Part shown: positions 18,991 through 26,783 of the stretch, piece by piece
Numbering within the stretch: the first letter of the stretch is position 1
Layout of the letters: each line of letters starts with the position of its first letter
DNA from: RI-153 sp963721725
GTDB taxonomy: Bacteria > Chloroflexota > Anaerolineae > Caldilineales > Caldilineaceae
Length of the DNA stretch: 64,000 bases
Assembly (NCBI GenBank): GCA_963721725.1
Contig: CAVRLX010000032.1
Span: 137,595 to 201,594 of the forward strand
Direction: 5' to 3'
The notes under the pieces: model-generated
Told to the model about the DNA's origin: nothing
What the model saw: the letters and a program-made list of their open reading frames with translations, nothing else
The model's database searches: none
Program-made: the position numbers and the translations under genes

Positions 18991-19050
18991 GACGAGGTGC
19001 GTGATTCGTGTTCCGTATTTTCGCGTAACACGAATCACGCAGTTCCTCGG
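18991..19050. repeat. Heptamer-type hairpin after the CpXC gene
   Basis: Perfect 15-bp stem TGCGTGATTCGTGTT (18998-19012) / AACACGAATCACGCA (19027-19041), with a further CGAGG/CCTCG outer pair. It starts directly after the stop codon and may act as a terminator. Confidence 0.8.
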
Positions 19051-19073
19051 CCTTGCGCAGGAACTCACGGCTC

Positions 19074-19102
19074 TGGCACTTTCCCTATTTTCAATGTACA
19101 CT
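19074..19102 (+). promoter_or_regulatory. Putative promoter of the HD-domain gene
   Basis: TGGCAC, 17-bp spacer, TACACT, about 30 bases before the ATG at 19133. Moderate match. Confidence 0.45.
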
Positions 19103-19132
19103 GGCGCACAATCGCTTTTCTTGGGCCAACCG

Positions 19133-19705
19133 ATGACAACCTCCATTCCGTTGCAATCATTGTTGACACTCTTTGATCACGTGGGTGATCTGAAATCGCT
19201 GCCCCGCACGGGATGGTTATTTGCAGGAGTGACTGCCCCAGAATCGTTGGCCGATCATACCTGTGCCGTTGCCCTCTATACACTCTTCCTGGCTGAACAA
19301 ATCAACCGCGATCCCAGCGCAGCGGGGCTGAGCCAGCCACTCTCTGTAGAGCGTGCGCTGAAACTGGCGCTGATCCATGATCTGGCCGAAAGCATTGTCA
19401 CCGATTTGCCGCGCCGCACCAGCGAACTCATGGGCCAGGCCGCCAAAGAAAGTTTGGAAGCCAGGGCGCTGCACCGCTTGGTGGATGGCCTGCCCCACGG
19501 TGACGACTATCAACGGCTGTGGGAAGAGTACACACGTGCGGCCACGCCCGAAGCGCGTCTGGTCAAAGACGTGGACAAGCTAGAGATGGTGTTGCAGGCG
19601 CAGCGGTATGCCCAGCGCGGACACCGCAATCTCCAGGAATTTTGCGAAGGGCATCGCTGGCACTACAGCCTGTGTGCGACGATTTATCAGCAGATCTTAT
19701 CCTGA
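19133..19705 (+). CDS. HD-domain hydrolase, YfbR/HDDC2-like (probable 5'-deoxynucleotidase)
   Basis: 190 residues with LKSLPRTGWLFAGVTAPESLADHTCAVALYTLFLA, the HDDC2/YfbR signature holding the first metal His, then ALIHDLAESIVTDLP (the HD pair) and a later conserved KDVDKLEM Asp. Relatives dephosphorylate 5'-deoxynucleoside monophosphates. The ATG at 19133 is chosen because the longer open frame starts inside the repeat hairpin and has no family sequence. The first LCP gene follows 25 bases later. Confidence 0.82.
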   Translation: MTTSIPLQSLLTLFDHVGDLKSLPRTGWLFAGVTAPESLADHTCAVALYTLFLAEQINRDPSAAGLSQPLSVERALKLALIHDLAESIVTDLPRRTSELMGQAAKESLEARALHRLVDGLPHGDDYQRLWEEYTRAATPEARLVKDVDKLEMVLQAQRYAQRGHRNLQEFCEGHRWHYSLCATIYQQILS

Positions 19706-19730
19706 ATTTCTATCACCCACGGTTGATTCT

Positions 19731-20831
19731 ATGCCCAACACTCCGGCGACACTCTCCCATCGGTGCATCCTTTTGATCTTCGTATTGTTGCTTGCCCTCA
19801 GTTTGCTCAGTGCCTGTACCCGATCTGAAAACCGCGTGATCGCCGCCGAAGTCCGCCCAACGGCAACGGCGCAGAAAGTGACGGCGGTGACAACCACAAC
19901 CCCGCAACCCCGCCGCGTTGTGGCCCCTGCGCCTACAGCCGCCCCCGCTGTGCAGCGTGCCCCCGTGGAAGTGTCCCGCTTGCTCAACGTGCCGCGGCTG
20001 TCCACCACCACCAATGTGCTAGTATTGGGCAGTGATCGGCGGCCCAACACACCCAATTGGCGCACTGATGTGATCATGATCGTGGCTCTGGACATGAAAG
20101 GGGGCGTGGCCGGGGTAATCTCGCTCCCGCGCGACATCTATATTGAAGCCATTCCTGATCACCAACCCAATAAGATAAACGTCGTGGATTACTTGGGTGA
20201 AAAGGATAGCCCCGACGGCGGTGGCCCCGCGTTGCTGGGCAGCATTATCACCACCAAAACTGGCATTCCCATTCATTATTATTTGCGCTTTGATTTTGAA
20301 GGCTTCAAAAAAGTTATCGACGTTTTGGATGGACTGGAAATCACCCTGGATTGCCCTGTGCGTGATTATCTGCCCGAGGAAGATGTTTCCATTTCCCTGC
20401 AACCGGGCGTTCATCGACTCAACGGCAAAGAGGCGTTGGCCTATGTGCGCAGCCGTGCCCAGGGCGGTGATCTCGACCGATCCCGGCGGCAACAGCGGGT
20501 CTTGTGGGCGGTGCGCGATCAGATCCGGCGCGAAAATCTCATCTCACGCGTGCCTGCGCTCTATTCTGCCCTGCACGAGAGTGTCCAAACCGATATTAAC
20601 TTGGTTTCGGCGATTCGCTTTGTGCGCTTTGCGCTGGCGCTGGATGAAGATGATGTCCACGGCTTTGTGGTCTCCCCACCTGAGCTGATCAAAGAAGACT
20701 GGCGCGGCGGTATGTTTGTGTTTGTCGCCGATTGGGAAAAAATTTCGACACAGGCAGAAAATCTGTTTGATCGTCCGCCCTTGATGGAAAGTAATCTTCA
20801 GGCTGATGATGGCAAACCGAAGTGTCCGTAG
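19731..20831 (+). CDS. LytR-CpsA-Psr (LCP) family protein, lipoprotein
   Basis: 366 residues. N-terminal signal with a lipobox (SLLSAC, Cys near residue 26), a Thr/Ala/Pro linker, then the LCP domain: VLGSDRRPNTPNWRTDVIMIV, GVISLPRDIYIEAIP, and HRLNGKEALAYVRSRAQGGDLDRSRRQQRV with the Arg residues that bind the polyprenyl-pyrophosphate substrate. LCP enzymes attach glycopolymers to the cell wall or other envelope acceptors. A paralogue follows 18 bases downstream. Confidence 0.9.
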   Translation: MPNTPATLSHRCILLIFVLLLALSLLSACTRSENRVIAAEVRPTATAQKVTAVTTTTPQPRRVVAPAPTAAPAVQRAPVEVSRLLNVPRLSTTTNVLVLGSDRRPNTPNWRTDVIMIVALDMKGGVAGVISLPRDIYIEAIPDHQPNKINVVDYLGEKDSPDGGGPALLGSIITTKTGIPIHYYLRFDFEGFKKVIDVLDGLEITLDCPVRDYLPEEDVSISLQPGVHRLNGKEALAYVRSRAQGGDLDRSRRQQRVLWAVRDQIRRENLISRVPALYSALHESVQTDINLVSAIRFVRFALALDEDDVHGFVVSPPELIKEDWRGGMFVFVADWEKISTQAENLFDRPPLMESNLQADDGKPKCP

Positions 20832-20849
20832 TTGGCAAGGATCATAAGC

Positions 20850-22073
20850 ATGAGCGTACAAAAAAAGGTTTTTTGGGGAATCATAGCCCTCCTCGTGATC
20901 GGCGTACTCGGTGCCTGCCAATCCGGTGCAGGCGGTGAATCTTCGTCCATGTTTGTGGGCATGGGCAGCGGAGCCACGCCCACGCCGCTGCCGCCCACGG
21001 CAACCCCCACCGCCACCCCCGAACCGCCGCCGTTTGATCTCACACAGACCGATAATTTCTTGCTTTTGGGGACGGACCGTCGCCCGGATCGGACCAACTG
21101 GCGCACCGATTCGATTATGGTCGTGGGGATTGATCACACCTATGGGCGCGCCGCTGTGCTCAGCATTCCGCGTGATCTTTACATCAACGTGCCCGGTTAC
21201 GGACAGGCGCGGATCAACCAAGTGGACTATGTGGGCGAAAAGATCCTCAAGATTGAAGGGGGCGGCCCGGCGTTGCTTTCGCAAGTCATCAGCCAGACAT
21301 TGGGCATCAACACAAAACATTGGGCGCGCATAGAACTGCGCGGCTTCGCCGATCTGGTGGACGCGCTGGGCGGCGTGACGGTGCATCTGGACTGCCCCTT
21401 TTATGAATTGGTCTATGATCTGGACATTCAGGGGTGGACCTATTTTGAACTGCCCGCCGGGGATGTGCTCATGGATGGGCAGACCGCCTATTTCTTTGTG
21501 ACCCTGCGCTATCTCGAGAGCGACTTCGGACGGGCGCGACGGCAGCGTCAATTCCTGTGGGCGTTGCGCAATCAGGCCCTCAGCACCGATCTGATTTTGC
21601 GTTTGCCCGAACTTTATACGGCCTTTCAGCAAACCTTTTCCACGGATCTCTCGCTGTTGGAAATGGTACAACTCGCCCGCTTTGGCCTCTCCATCGATTC
21701 GGAAAATGTACGGGCCTCTGCGCTCACCGGCAATGAACTGGAAAGCTACATCACAGCCAGTGGCGCCGATGTATTGCGGATTGCCGACCCGTCACGTGTT
21801 CAAAATGTGATCTCCAACATTTGGAGCGGAAGCTCGCTGGCTGATGCCGGTCGCCACGATCCCAATACTTGTCCGTCCCAACCCCAGGGCAATGTCCCCT
21901 CCTATGTAACCCAGTCGCTTACCCCTGTCCAAGTCCAGCCCACCATCCCCGCCCAGGGCGTAGTCACCGCCGTGGATGGCAATAGCGCGCAGCCAACAGA
22001 TGTGCCTGCGAATGCTGAGCCTGTGGACAATGCCGCCGTGGCCCCCGCCGAATCGACACAGAATACGCCGTAA
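20850..22073 (+). CDS. LytR-CpsA-Psr (LCP) family protein, second copy
   Basis: 407 residues, paralogous to the preceding gene: lipobox VLGAC near residue 23, Thr/Pro linker, LCP domain with LLGTDRRPDRTNWRTDSIMVV, AVLSIPRDLYINVPG and a DFGRARRQRQF Arg cluster. It adds a Pro/Gln/Thr-rich tail of about 70 residues. The ATG at 20850 has CAAGGAT upstream. Tandem LCP genes suggest two acceptors or polymers. A clear terminator follows, closing the unit. Confidence 0.9.
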   Translation: MSVQKKVFWGIIALLVIGVLGACQSGAGGESSSMFVGMGSGATPTPLPPTATPTATPEPPPFDLTQTDNFLLLGTDRRPDRTNWRTDSIMVVGIDHTYGRAAVLSIPRDLYINVPGYGQARINQVDYVGEKILKIEGGGPALLSQVISQTLGINTKHWARIELRGFADLVDALGGVTVHLDCPFYELVYDLDIQGWTYFELPAGDVLMDGQTAYFFVTLRYLESDFGRARRQRQFLWALRNQALSTDLILRLPELYTAFQQTFSTDLSLLEMVQLARFGLSIDSENVRASALTGNELESYITASGADVLRIADPSRVQNVISNIWSGSSLADAGRHDPNTCPSQPQGNVPSYVTQSLTPVQVQPTIPAQGVVTAVDGNSAQPTDVPANAEPVDNAAVAPAESTQNTP

Positions 22074-22135
22074 CGGGGAGAGGGGTGTATGTCCTCATTG
22101 ACGCATCCCGCCCCGAACTATCCATCATGGAACGC

Positions 22136-22178
22136 CTGCGCCGTCAGCTTCTCACGAAACTGACGGCGCAGTGATTTT
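22136..22178 (+). terminator. Terminator after the LCP genes
   Basis: Perfect 12-bp stem CTGCGCCGTCAG (22136-22147) / CTGACGGCGCAG (22160-22171), followed by TGATTTT. Confidence 0.8.
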
Positions 22179-22326
22179 GATCAACTTGCCAACGTTTGGC
22201 GAAAGGTGTATCGGAAATGGGGCGAAGCCACAGCCCTTTGCAAACCACCACGCAAGTCTGGGAAATAACGAAGAAGGTGATTGGGTGATTAACCAGAACG
22301 GGCAATACCCAACTACCGATCTGTCA

Positions 22327-23511
22327 TTACCCGCCTTGCGAGTTTGTATTCTGTCGCGGGCGTTCGCCCAAGGTGAGCGGCAGCGTCAGGGTGGAGCCAT
22401 CACGCTGAACCGTCAGTTGTACGGTCTGTCCCGCTGATGTGTCGGTGAGCAGATAGCCAATCAGATCTTCAAAACTACGCACGGAGCGACCATCAATCGC
22501 CGTGATAATGTCGCCATCACGCAAGCCAGCCGCAGAGGCCGGACCGCCCACCACACGCACCACTAGTACGCCCAGGGTGTTGTCGGGCAAATTCAACTGG
22601 CGCACGCTGGCCGGAGTTAAGCTGCCACCAGAGATGCCCAAGTAGGGGTAGCGGAAAAAGCCCTCGTCAATCAGCGCCGGCACCACACGGCGCACCACTG
22701 TCACCGGGATGGCGAAGCCCACGCCCGAATTCGAGCGTGCTTCCGAGCGGATGGCAAAATTGACGCCAATGACTTCGCCGCTGAGGTTGAGCAGCGGCCC
22801 GCCAGAGTTGCCGGGGTTAATAGCCGCGTCGGTTTGGATTACTTCGGGGAGTGAATATTGCGCGCCGGTCGCAGCATCGCTCACCGGGAAGCTGCGCCCC
22901 ACAGCGCTGATAATGCCCTGGGTCATGCTGCCCACCAGCCCAAACGGGCTGCCAAACGCCACTACACTATAGCCCACCAGCGGCACATCGGCGGCCAGAG
23001 AGAGCGGTTGCCATGTTACACCCGCGGGTGGCGTCACCTTGATCACCGCCAGATCCGCCTGCGGGTCGGCGGCAATCACCTCTGCCTCGGCCCACATACC
23101 ATTTGAAAAGAAGACAGTCACCTCGGCGGCGTCTTCCACCACATGATTATTCGTGACAATATGCCCTTGGTTATCCCAGATCCACCCGCTGCCCTGGCCT
23201 TGCTGTGGCACGGCCTGGGTGCCAAAGCCCTGGCTAGCGGTGCTGTTGGTGGTCACCGCAATGTTGACCACTGAGGGCGAGATGGTTTGATAAAGGCCCG
23301 CTAATATCTCTTGGGATGGTTCAACCGAGGTCGCTGGGCTGACCTGTTGCGAGGCCACGGCGGATACTGAGCCATAGTTGCTGACGGTCTGAATGGCCGC
23401 TGCCTGATCTGCCGGTTGCCACGAAAAATTACCCACAGCCAGCACGGCGGCAAAGCTTAACACGGTCACGCTGACCAGGGCTAGAACAAGATTCAAAAAT
23501 GCCTTACGCAT
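22327..23511 (-). CDS. HtrA/DegP-like trypsin-type serine protease with PDZ domain
   Basis: 394 residues: N-terminal membrane anchor or signal (residues 5-27), S1C protease domain with the triad His (VTNNHVV), Asp (ADLAVIK) and Ser (NPGNSGGPLL), and one C-terminal PDZ domain (GPASAAGLRDGDIITAIDG). It degrades or refolds damaged proteins outside the cytoplasmic membrane. AAGGAG lies about 11 bases upstream of the ATG. Single gene, transcribed toward the LCP genes. Confidence 0.93.
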   Translation of the reverse strand: MRKAFLNLVLALVSVTVLSFAAVLAVGNFSWQPADQAAAIQTVSNYGSVSAVASQQVSPATSVEPSQEILAGLYQTISPSVVNIAVTTNSTASQGFGTQAVPQQGQGSGWIWDNQGHIVTNNHVVEDAAEVTVFFSNGMWAEAEVIAADPQADLAVIKVTPPAGVTWQPLSLAADVPLVGYSVVAFGSPFGLVGSMTQGIISAVGRSFPVSDAATGAQYSLPEVIQTDAAINPGNSGGPLLNLSGEVIGVNFAIRSEARSNSGVGFAIPVTVVRRVVPALIDEGFFRYPYLGISGGSLTPASVRQLNLPDNTLGVLVVRVVGGPASAAGLRDGDIITAIDGRSVRSFEDLIGYLLTDTSAGQTVQLTVQRDGSTLTLPLTLGERPRQNTNSQGG

Positions 23512-23744
23512 AAACCCATCTACTCCTTTGATTCAAAGCCCCGATCATCTCCCCCAACAATCTCCAAGGGAAGGAGGGGCATTGTCGGATCATCTACACT
23601 TGGACTGATTTTACAGTGAAACAAAGCCCAATGTACTGCAAAAATATAGGGATTGTGTTAACGTTTCTTAACGAGGAACGCCCGTCCCCATCTCCATAGG
23701 CAAAGCAGAAGACGCTTTCCTCATTTAGTTGTGGATAGATTTGT

Positions 23745-23825
23745 AACGATACAGGTGCGACGCACTCGCCAGGAGTAGACTGGTCTTGAAAGATTGTGTG
23801 GCGAGTGCGTCGCACCTGTATCGTT
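23745..23825. repeat. MITE/REP-like inverted repeat element, copy 2
   Basis: Perfect 27-bp inverted repeat (23745-23771 / 23799-23825) with a 27-base loop. The core GGTGCGACGCACTCGC is shared with 11411-11493. It lies between the divergent htrA and MFS genes. The rest of the 23512-23913 gap shows nothing else I can name. Confidence 0.85.
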
Positions 23826-23913
23826 CATAGATTTTACAATTTGGCACAACCTTGATAGATTGGCTCGGTGTCCCTAAAACGCTTTAGTGATCTGCATTCC
23901 CCCAGGAGGTTGC

Positions 23914-25197
23914 ATGTACAGTAGTCGCACCGAGCCGCTTCCCGCGCTGCTTTCCAGCCGGGTGATCCGCCGCTCGCCTATTTTTTATGGCTGGATCATC
24001 ATCGCTGCCGCCACCATCGGCAACATTATGACCAGCCCCGGCCAGACCTACGCGGTCTCGATTTTCATCGAACATTTCATCACCGATCTGGGCATCAGCC
24101 GCTCCCTGGTCAGCACGCTTTACACCGTGGGCACACTGGTGGGCAGCTTTGCCCTGCCGTTGCTAGGCCGCCAGTTGGACGCACGCGGACCCCGGCGCAT
24201 GGTCGTCGCCATCAGCCTGCTCTTTGGTCTGGCCTGTATCTACATGGGCTGGGTTGCCAACGCGTTGATGTTGGCTTTCGGATTTATTGCCATCCGCATG
24301 TTGGGCCAAGGCGCGTTGGGATTGGTCAGCCAATACATCATTAACCAGTGGTGGGTGCGCCGCCGCGGCATGGCAATGGGCATCTCAGGGCTGGTAATGT
24401 CGCTGGCGGGGCTGGGACTCTTTCCGTCATTGATCCAAAATTTTGTCGATCAATATGGGTGGCGCATGGCCTACGGCTTGATCGGGCTGCTGGTCTTGGC
24501 GGTGATGTTGCCGATTGGCTATCTCTTCTTTCGCGGCCAGCCCGAACAGTACGGGCTACAGCCTGACGGCGACAGCTTTGACGCCGACCATGTCGAGCGC
24601 GAGCGTGTCGCCAGCCTCAACGATTGGACACTCAACGAAGCTATGCGCACCTCGGCCTTTTGGATCGTGGTCATTGCCTCGGCCAGCACGGCCATGCTCT
24701 CCACCGGGCTGTTTTTCCACGCCGTCAGCATCTTCGCCGACAATGGCCTCTCGGCGGCGGTGGCAGCCTCGGCCTTTGTACCCGTCGCCATGACCACGGC
24801 ACTGGTGAACCTGGGCAGTGGCGTTCTCGTGGATCGCATTGGCATCCGCGCGCTGCTGATGGGCAGCCTGGTTTTACAAGCCGTGGTCTTGGTGATGGCC
24901 CACTCGCTGGGCAGCGTCACCCTGGCTGTGCTCTATGGCGTCGTGCTGGGGACCACATCGGGCTTACAACGCACCGTGAGCAGCGTGGTCTGGGCCGACT
25001 TTTTTGGCCGCCGCCATCTTGGCTCCATCACCGGCATGACCACGACAATTATGATCGCCGGTTCTGCCCTGGGGCCAATGCCACTGGGCATTGCGCGCGA
25101 TCTGTTGGGGAGTTATAACCTGGCGCTGAACATTGCCGCCCTGTTGCCGTTGTTGCTAGCGGTGACGGTCTTTTTTGTGCGCAAGCCGCAGAAATAG
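23914..25197 (+). CDS. MFS transporter
   Basis: 427 residues, about 12 membrane helices. GRQLDARGPRRMVV after helix 2 is the MFS motif A; WWVRRRGMAMGISG and a repeat of motif A (DRIGIRALLMG) follow. It is most like the OFA/MCT-type group (oxalate-formate antiporters, monocarboxylate carriers), so an organic anion is plausible, but the substrate is unknown. AGGAGG lies 5 bases before the ATG at 23914. Confidence 0.88.
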   Translation: MYSSRTEPLPALLSSRVIRRSPIFYGWIIIAAATIGNIMTSPGQTYAVSIFIEHFITDLGISRSLVSTLYTVGTLVGSFALPLLGRQLDARGPRRMVVAISLLFGLACIYMGWVANALMLAFGFIAIRMLGQGALGLVSQYIINQWWVRRRGMAMGISGLVMSLAGLGLFPSLIQNFVDQYGWRMAYGLIGLLVLAVMLPIGYLFFRGQPEQYGLQPDGDSFDADHVERERVASLNDWTLNEAMRTSAFWIVVIASASTAMLSTGLFFHAVSIFADNGLSAAVAASAFVPVAMTTALVNLGSGVLVDRIGIRALLMGSLVLQAVVLVMAHSLGSVTLAVLYGVVLGTTSGLQRTVSSVVWADFFGRRHLGSITGMTTTIMIAGSALGPMPLGIARDLLGSYNLALNIAALLPLLLAVTVFFVRKPQK

Positions 25198-25241
25198 AGA
25201 AAAAGCCCTGCCAGATTTTTGACGCTTGGCAGGGCTTCTCT
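25196..25241. terminator. Hairpin terminator between convergent genes
   Basis: AAGCCCTGCCA / TGGCAGGGCTT stem with an AGAGA/TCTCT outer pair, directly after the MFS stop and before the end of the minus-strand 25265 gene. Confidence 0.75.
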
Positions 25242-25264
25242 GAAAACAAAAGAGCAATATTCGC

Positions 25265-25729
25265 TTACGGCAACGGGACGTTCACCTGCTCGCCATTTTC
25301 GGTGGGCAGTGTAAAGGGCGCGCTCGTCGCCAGCACGTTGCCATCGGGTGCATCCATCACGAGCCAGCGGAAGGGGCCAGTCCCAAAGTCTTTGGGCAGC
25401 ACCTTCCAGCCGCGCAAACCTTCGTTAATGGTGCCCCGCCAGCCTGCTACATCGTGCCAAAGTCCATCCTCCCCCTGCCACTGCACCACACTCCACGCAC
25501 CGTCAAAGTTGGGGGCTTGCAGCTCGATGCGCGCCAGCCGGGGCAGCGCCGCAGTTGTCGGCCGTGGTGTTACGGAGGGCAGCGGGGATGCAGATGACGC
25601 TGTGGTGGGCGTGGGCGTCAAGGTGGGGCGGGGCGGCAGCGCGGCCTGGGCTGCGCGTCCACCCTGGCCTTGCGGTATCAGGATTAACAGCACGAGCATA
25701 ACGACAAACCACAACACACTGGGGTACAT
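25265..25729 (-). CDS. Secreted or membrane-anchored hypothetical protein
   Basis: 154 residues: hydrophobic N-terminus (YPSVLWFVVMLVLLILIPQG), a Pro/Thr/Ser-rich linker (about 31-60), then a roughly 90-residue beta-rich domain (RIELQAPNFDGAWSVVQWQGEDGLWHDVAGW) that may bind ligand or stiffen the envelope. No family recognised. It lacks the YLP tail of its neighbours. Last gene of the minus-strand surface-protein island. Confidence 0.65.
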   Translation of the reverse strand: MYPSVLWFVVMLVLLILIPQGQGGRAAQAALPPRPTLTPTPTTASSASPLPSVTPRPTTAALPRLARIELQAPNFDGAWSVVQWQGEDGLWHDVAGWRGTINEGLRGWKVLPKDFGTGPFRWLVMDAPDGNVLATSAPFTLPTENGEQVNVPLP

Positions 25730-25817
25730 AGGTAGTTCGCATAAGATTGCTCCCGATAAGGTAGTCCGATACGAGAGCGGACGCCAACGACCATTGGCGT
25801 CCGCCCGTTGGGAGGGG

Positions 25818-26714
25818 TTAATGGTTCTGCGTGTAGAGAGGTCTCGTTGGCAGTGATGAGGACGGTATCGCCTCGATTGTGCGGTCACTGCTGAGTGGTT
25901 CCTCCCGTACCGTCGCCGCCGCTACTGTGGTTGATGCAATGTTGTTATAGAGGCCACCGGTCATTTCGTCTGTTTCCAGAACCGCTCCATACGTGGTGGC
26001 TTCGTTGTACGAATCAACTTGCACATAAACGGGCGTGCCCACTGCAAGTGCCCCTGCAAGATGGGAATAGGGCGGGCTATAGAAGCTATCCTGAAGCTGT
26101 AGAATAATACGCTCGCCCGGTGCAATTGGCAAGATCGACTCTGTGACCCCCCACACCATACCCTGTGTGGAGAGGTCGGTCCAAAGTTGGTTAACGGTGG
26201 TAGGGGCGGTGGTAGGGGCGATGTATGCTTCTACCCAGAACGCTTCGGTCACCGCACTGTTGCCTACATTGCGGATGGTGATCTGCGCGTTGTCTGGGGT
26301 GACAGTGAATGATTCTACGACCAGATCCGGCGCACCGTGCATTTTTCCGATAATGGGCAGATAGAGCGTTGTGCTAAGTTGGGGCAAGGTGGGCGTTTGG
26401 ATGGTTTCGGTGGGTGGCGGCGAATTGCCGTCCCAACTGCTCCCCACGTTGATCACTGCGCCCACGCCGTCGCCGTCCGAAAGCGTGCCGCTGAAGGTGT
26501 TCTGGCTGCCGTCGGCGTTGGTGCGTACAACCGCCACTTCATAAGTGTTGCTCCCACTGTCGTTGTTCTCCACAGCCACCGCGCCCGTGGTGGGATCAAA
26601 CGAGAGCGCTGCCATGCCGCCTTGCCCCAGTTGGAGATCCGCCACTTTGACCGAGATCCCTGTGCCGTCGGGGTTGGTGACGTTAATGCCCAGGGTCGGC
26701 GTATCCGTATCCAC
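25818..26714 (-). CDS. C-terminal segment of the giant gene: YLP tail plus CARDB-like domain
   Basis: 298 residues, in the same frame as the upstream 648-residue segment but separated from it by a TAA. A repetitive beta domain (ISVKVADLQLGQGGMAALSFDP...) leads to TTLYLPIIGKMHG, then a CARDB-like adhesion domain (APDLVVESFTVTPDNAQITIRNVGN). The apparent GTG start lies inside the domain (SVDTDTPTLGINVT), so it is not a natural gene start. Confidence 0.6.
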   Translation of the reverse strand: MDTDTPTLGINVTNPDGTGISVKVADLQLGQGGMAALSFDPTTGAVAVENNDSGSNTYEVAVVRTNADGSQNTFSGTLSDGDGVGAVINVGSSWDGNSPPPTETIQTPTLPQLSTTLYLPIIGKMHGAPDLVVESFTVTPDNAQITIRNVGNSAVTEAFWVEAYIAPTTAPTTVNQLWTDLSTQGMVWGVTESILPIAPGERIILQLQDSFYSPPYSHLAGALAVGTPVYVQVDSYNEATTYGAVLETDEMTGGLYNNIASTTVAAATVREEPLSSDRTIEAIPSSSLPTRPLYTQNH

Positions 26715-26783
26715 GCTGCTGTTTTGATAGGCAATACGCTTCTGGCTTGGATCGAAGCCCAGGCTGCAGGGTGTCGTAGCCTG

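Noticed and set aside
20544..21671. 375-codon frame antisense to the LCP genes
   Set aside because: Spans two real genes and their junction; no family features.
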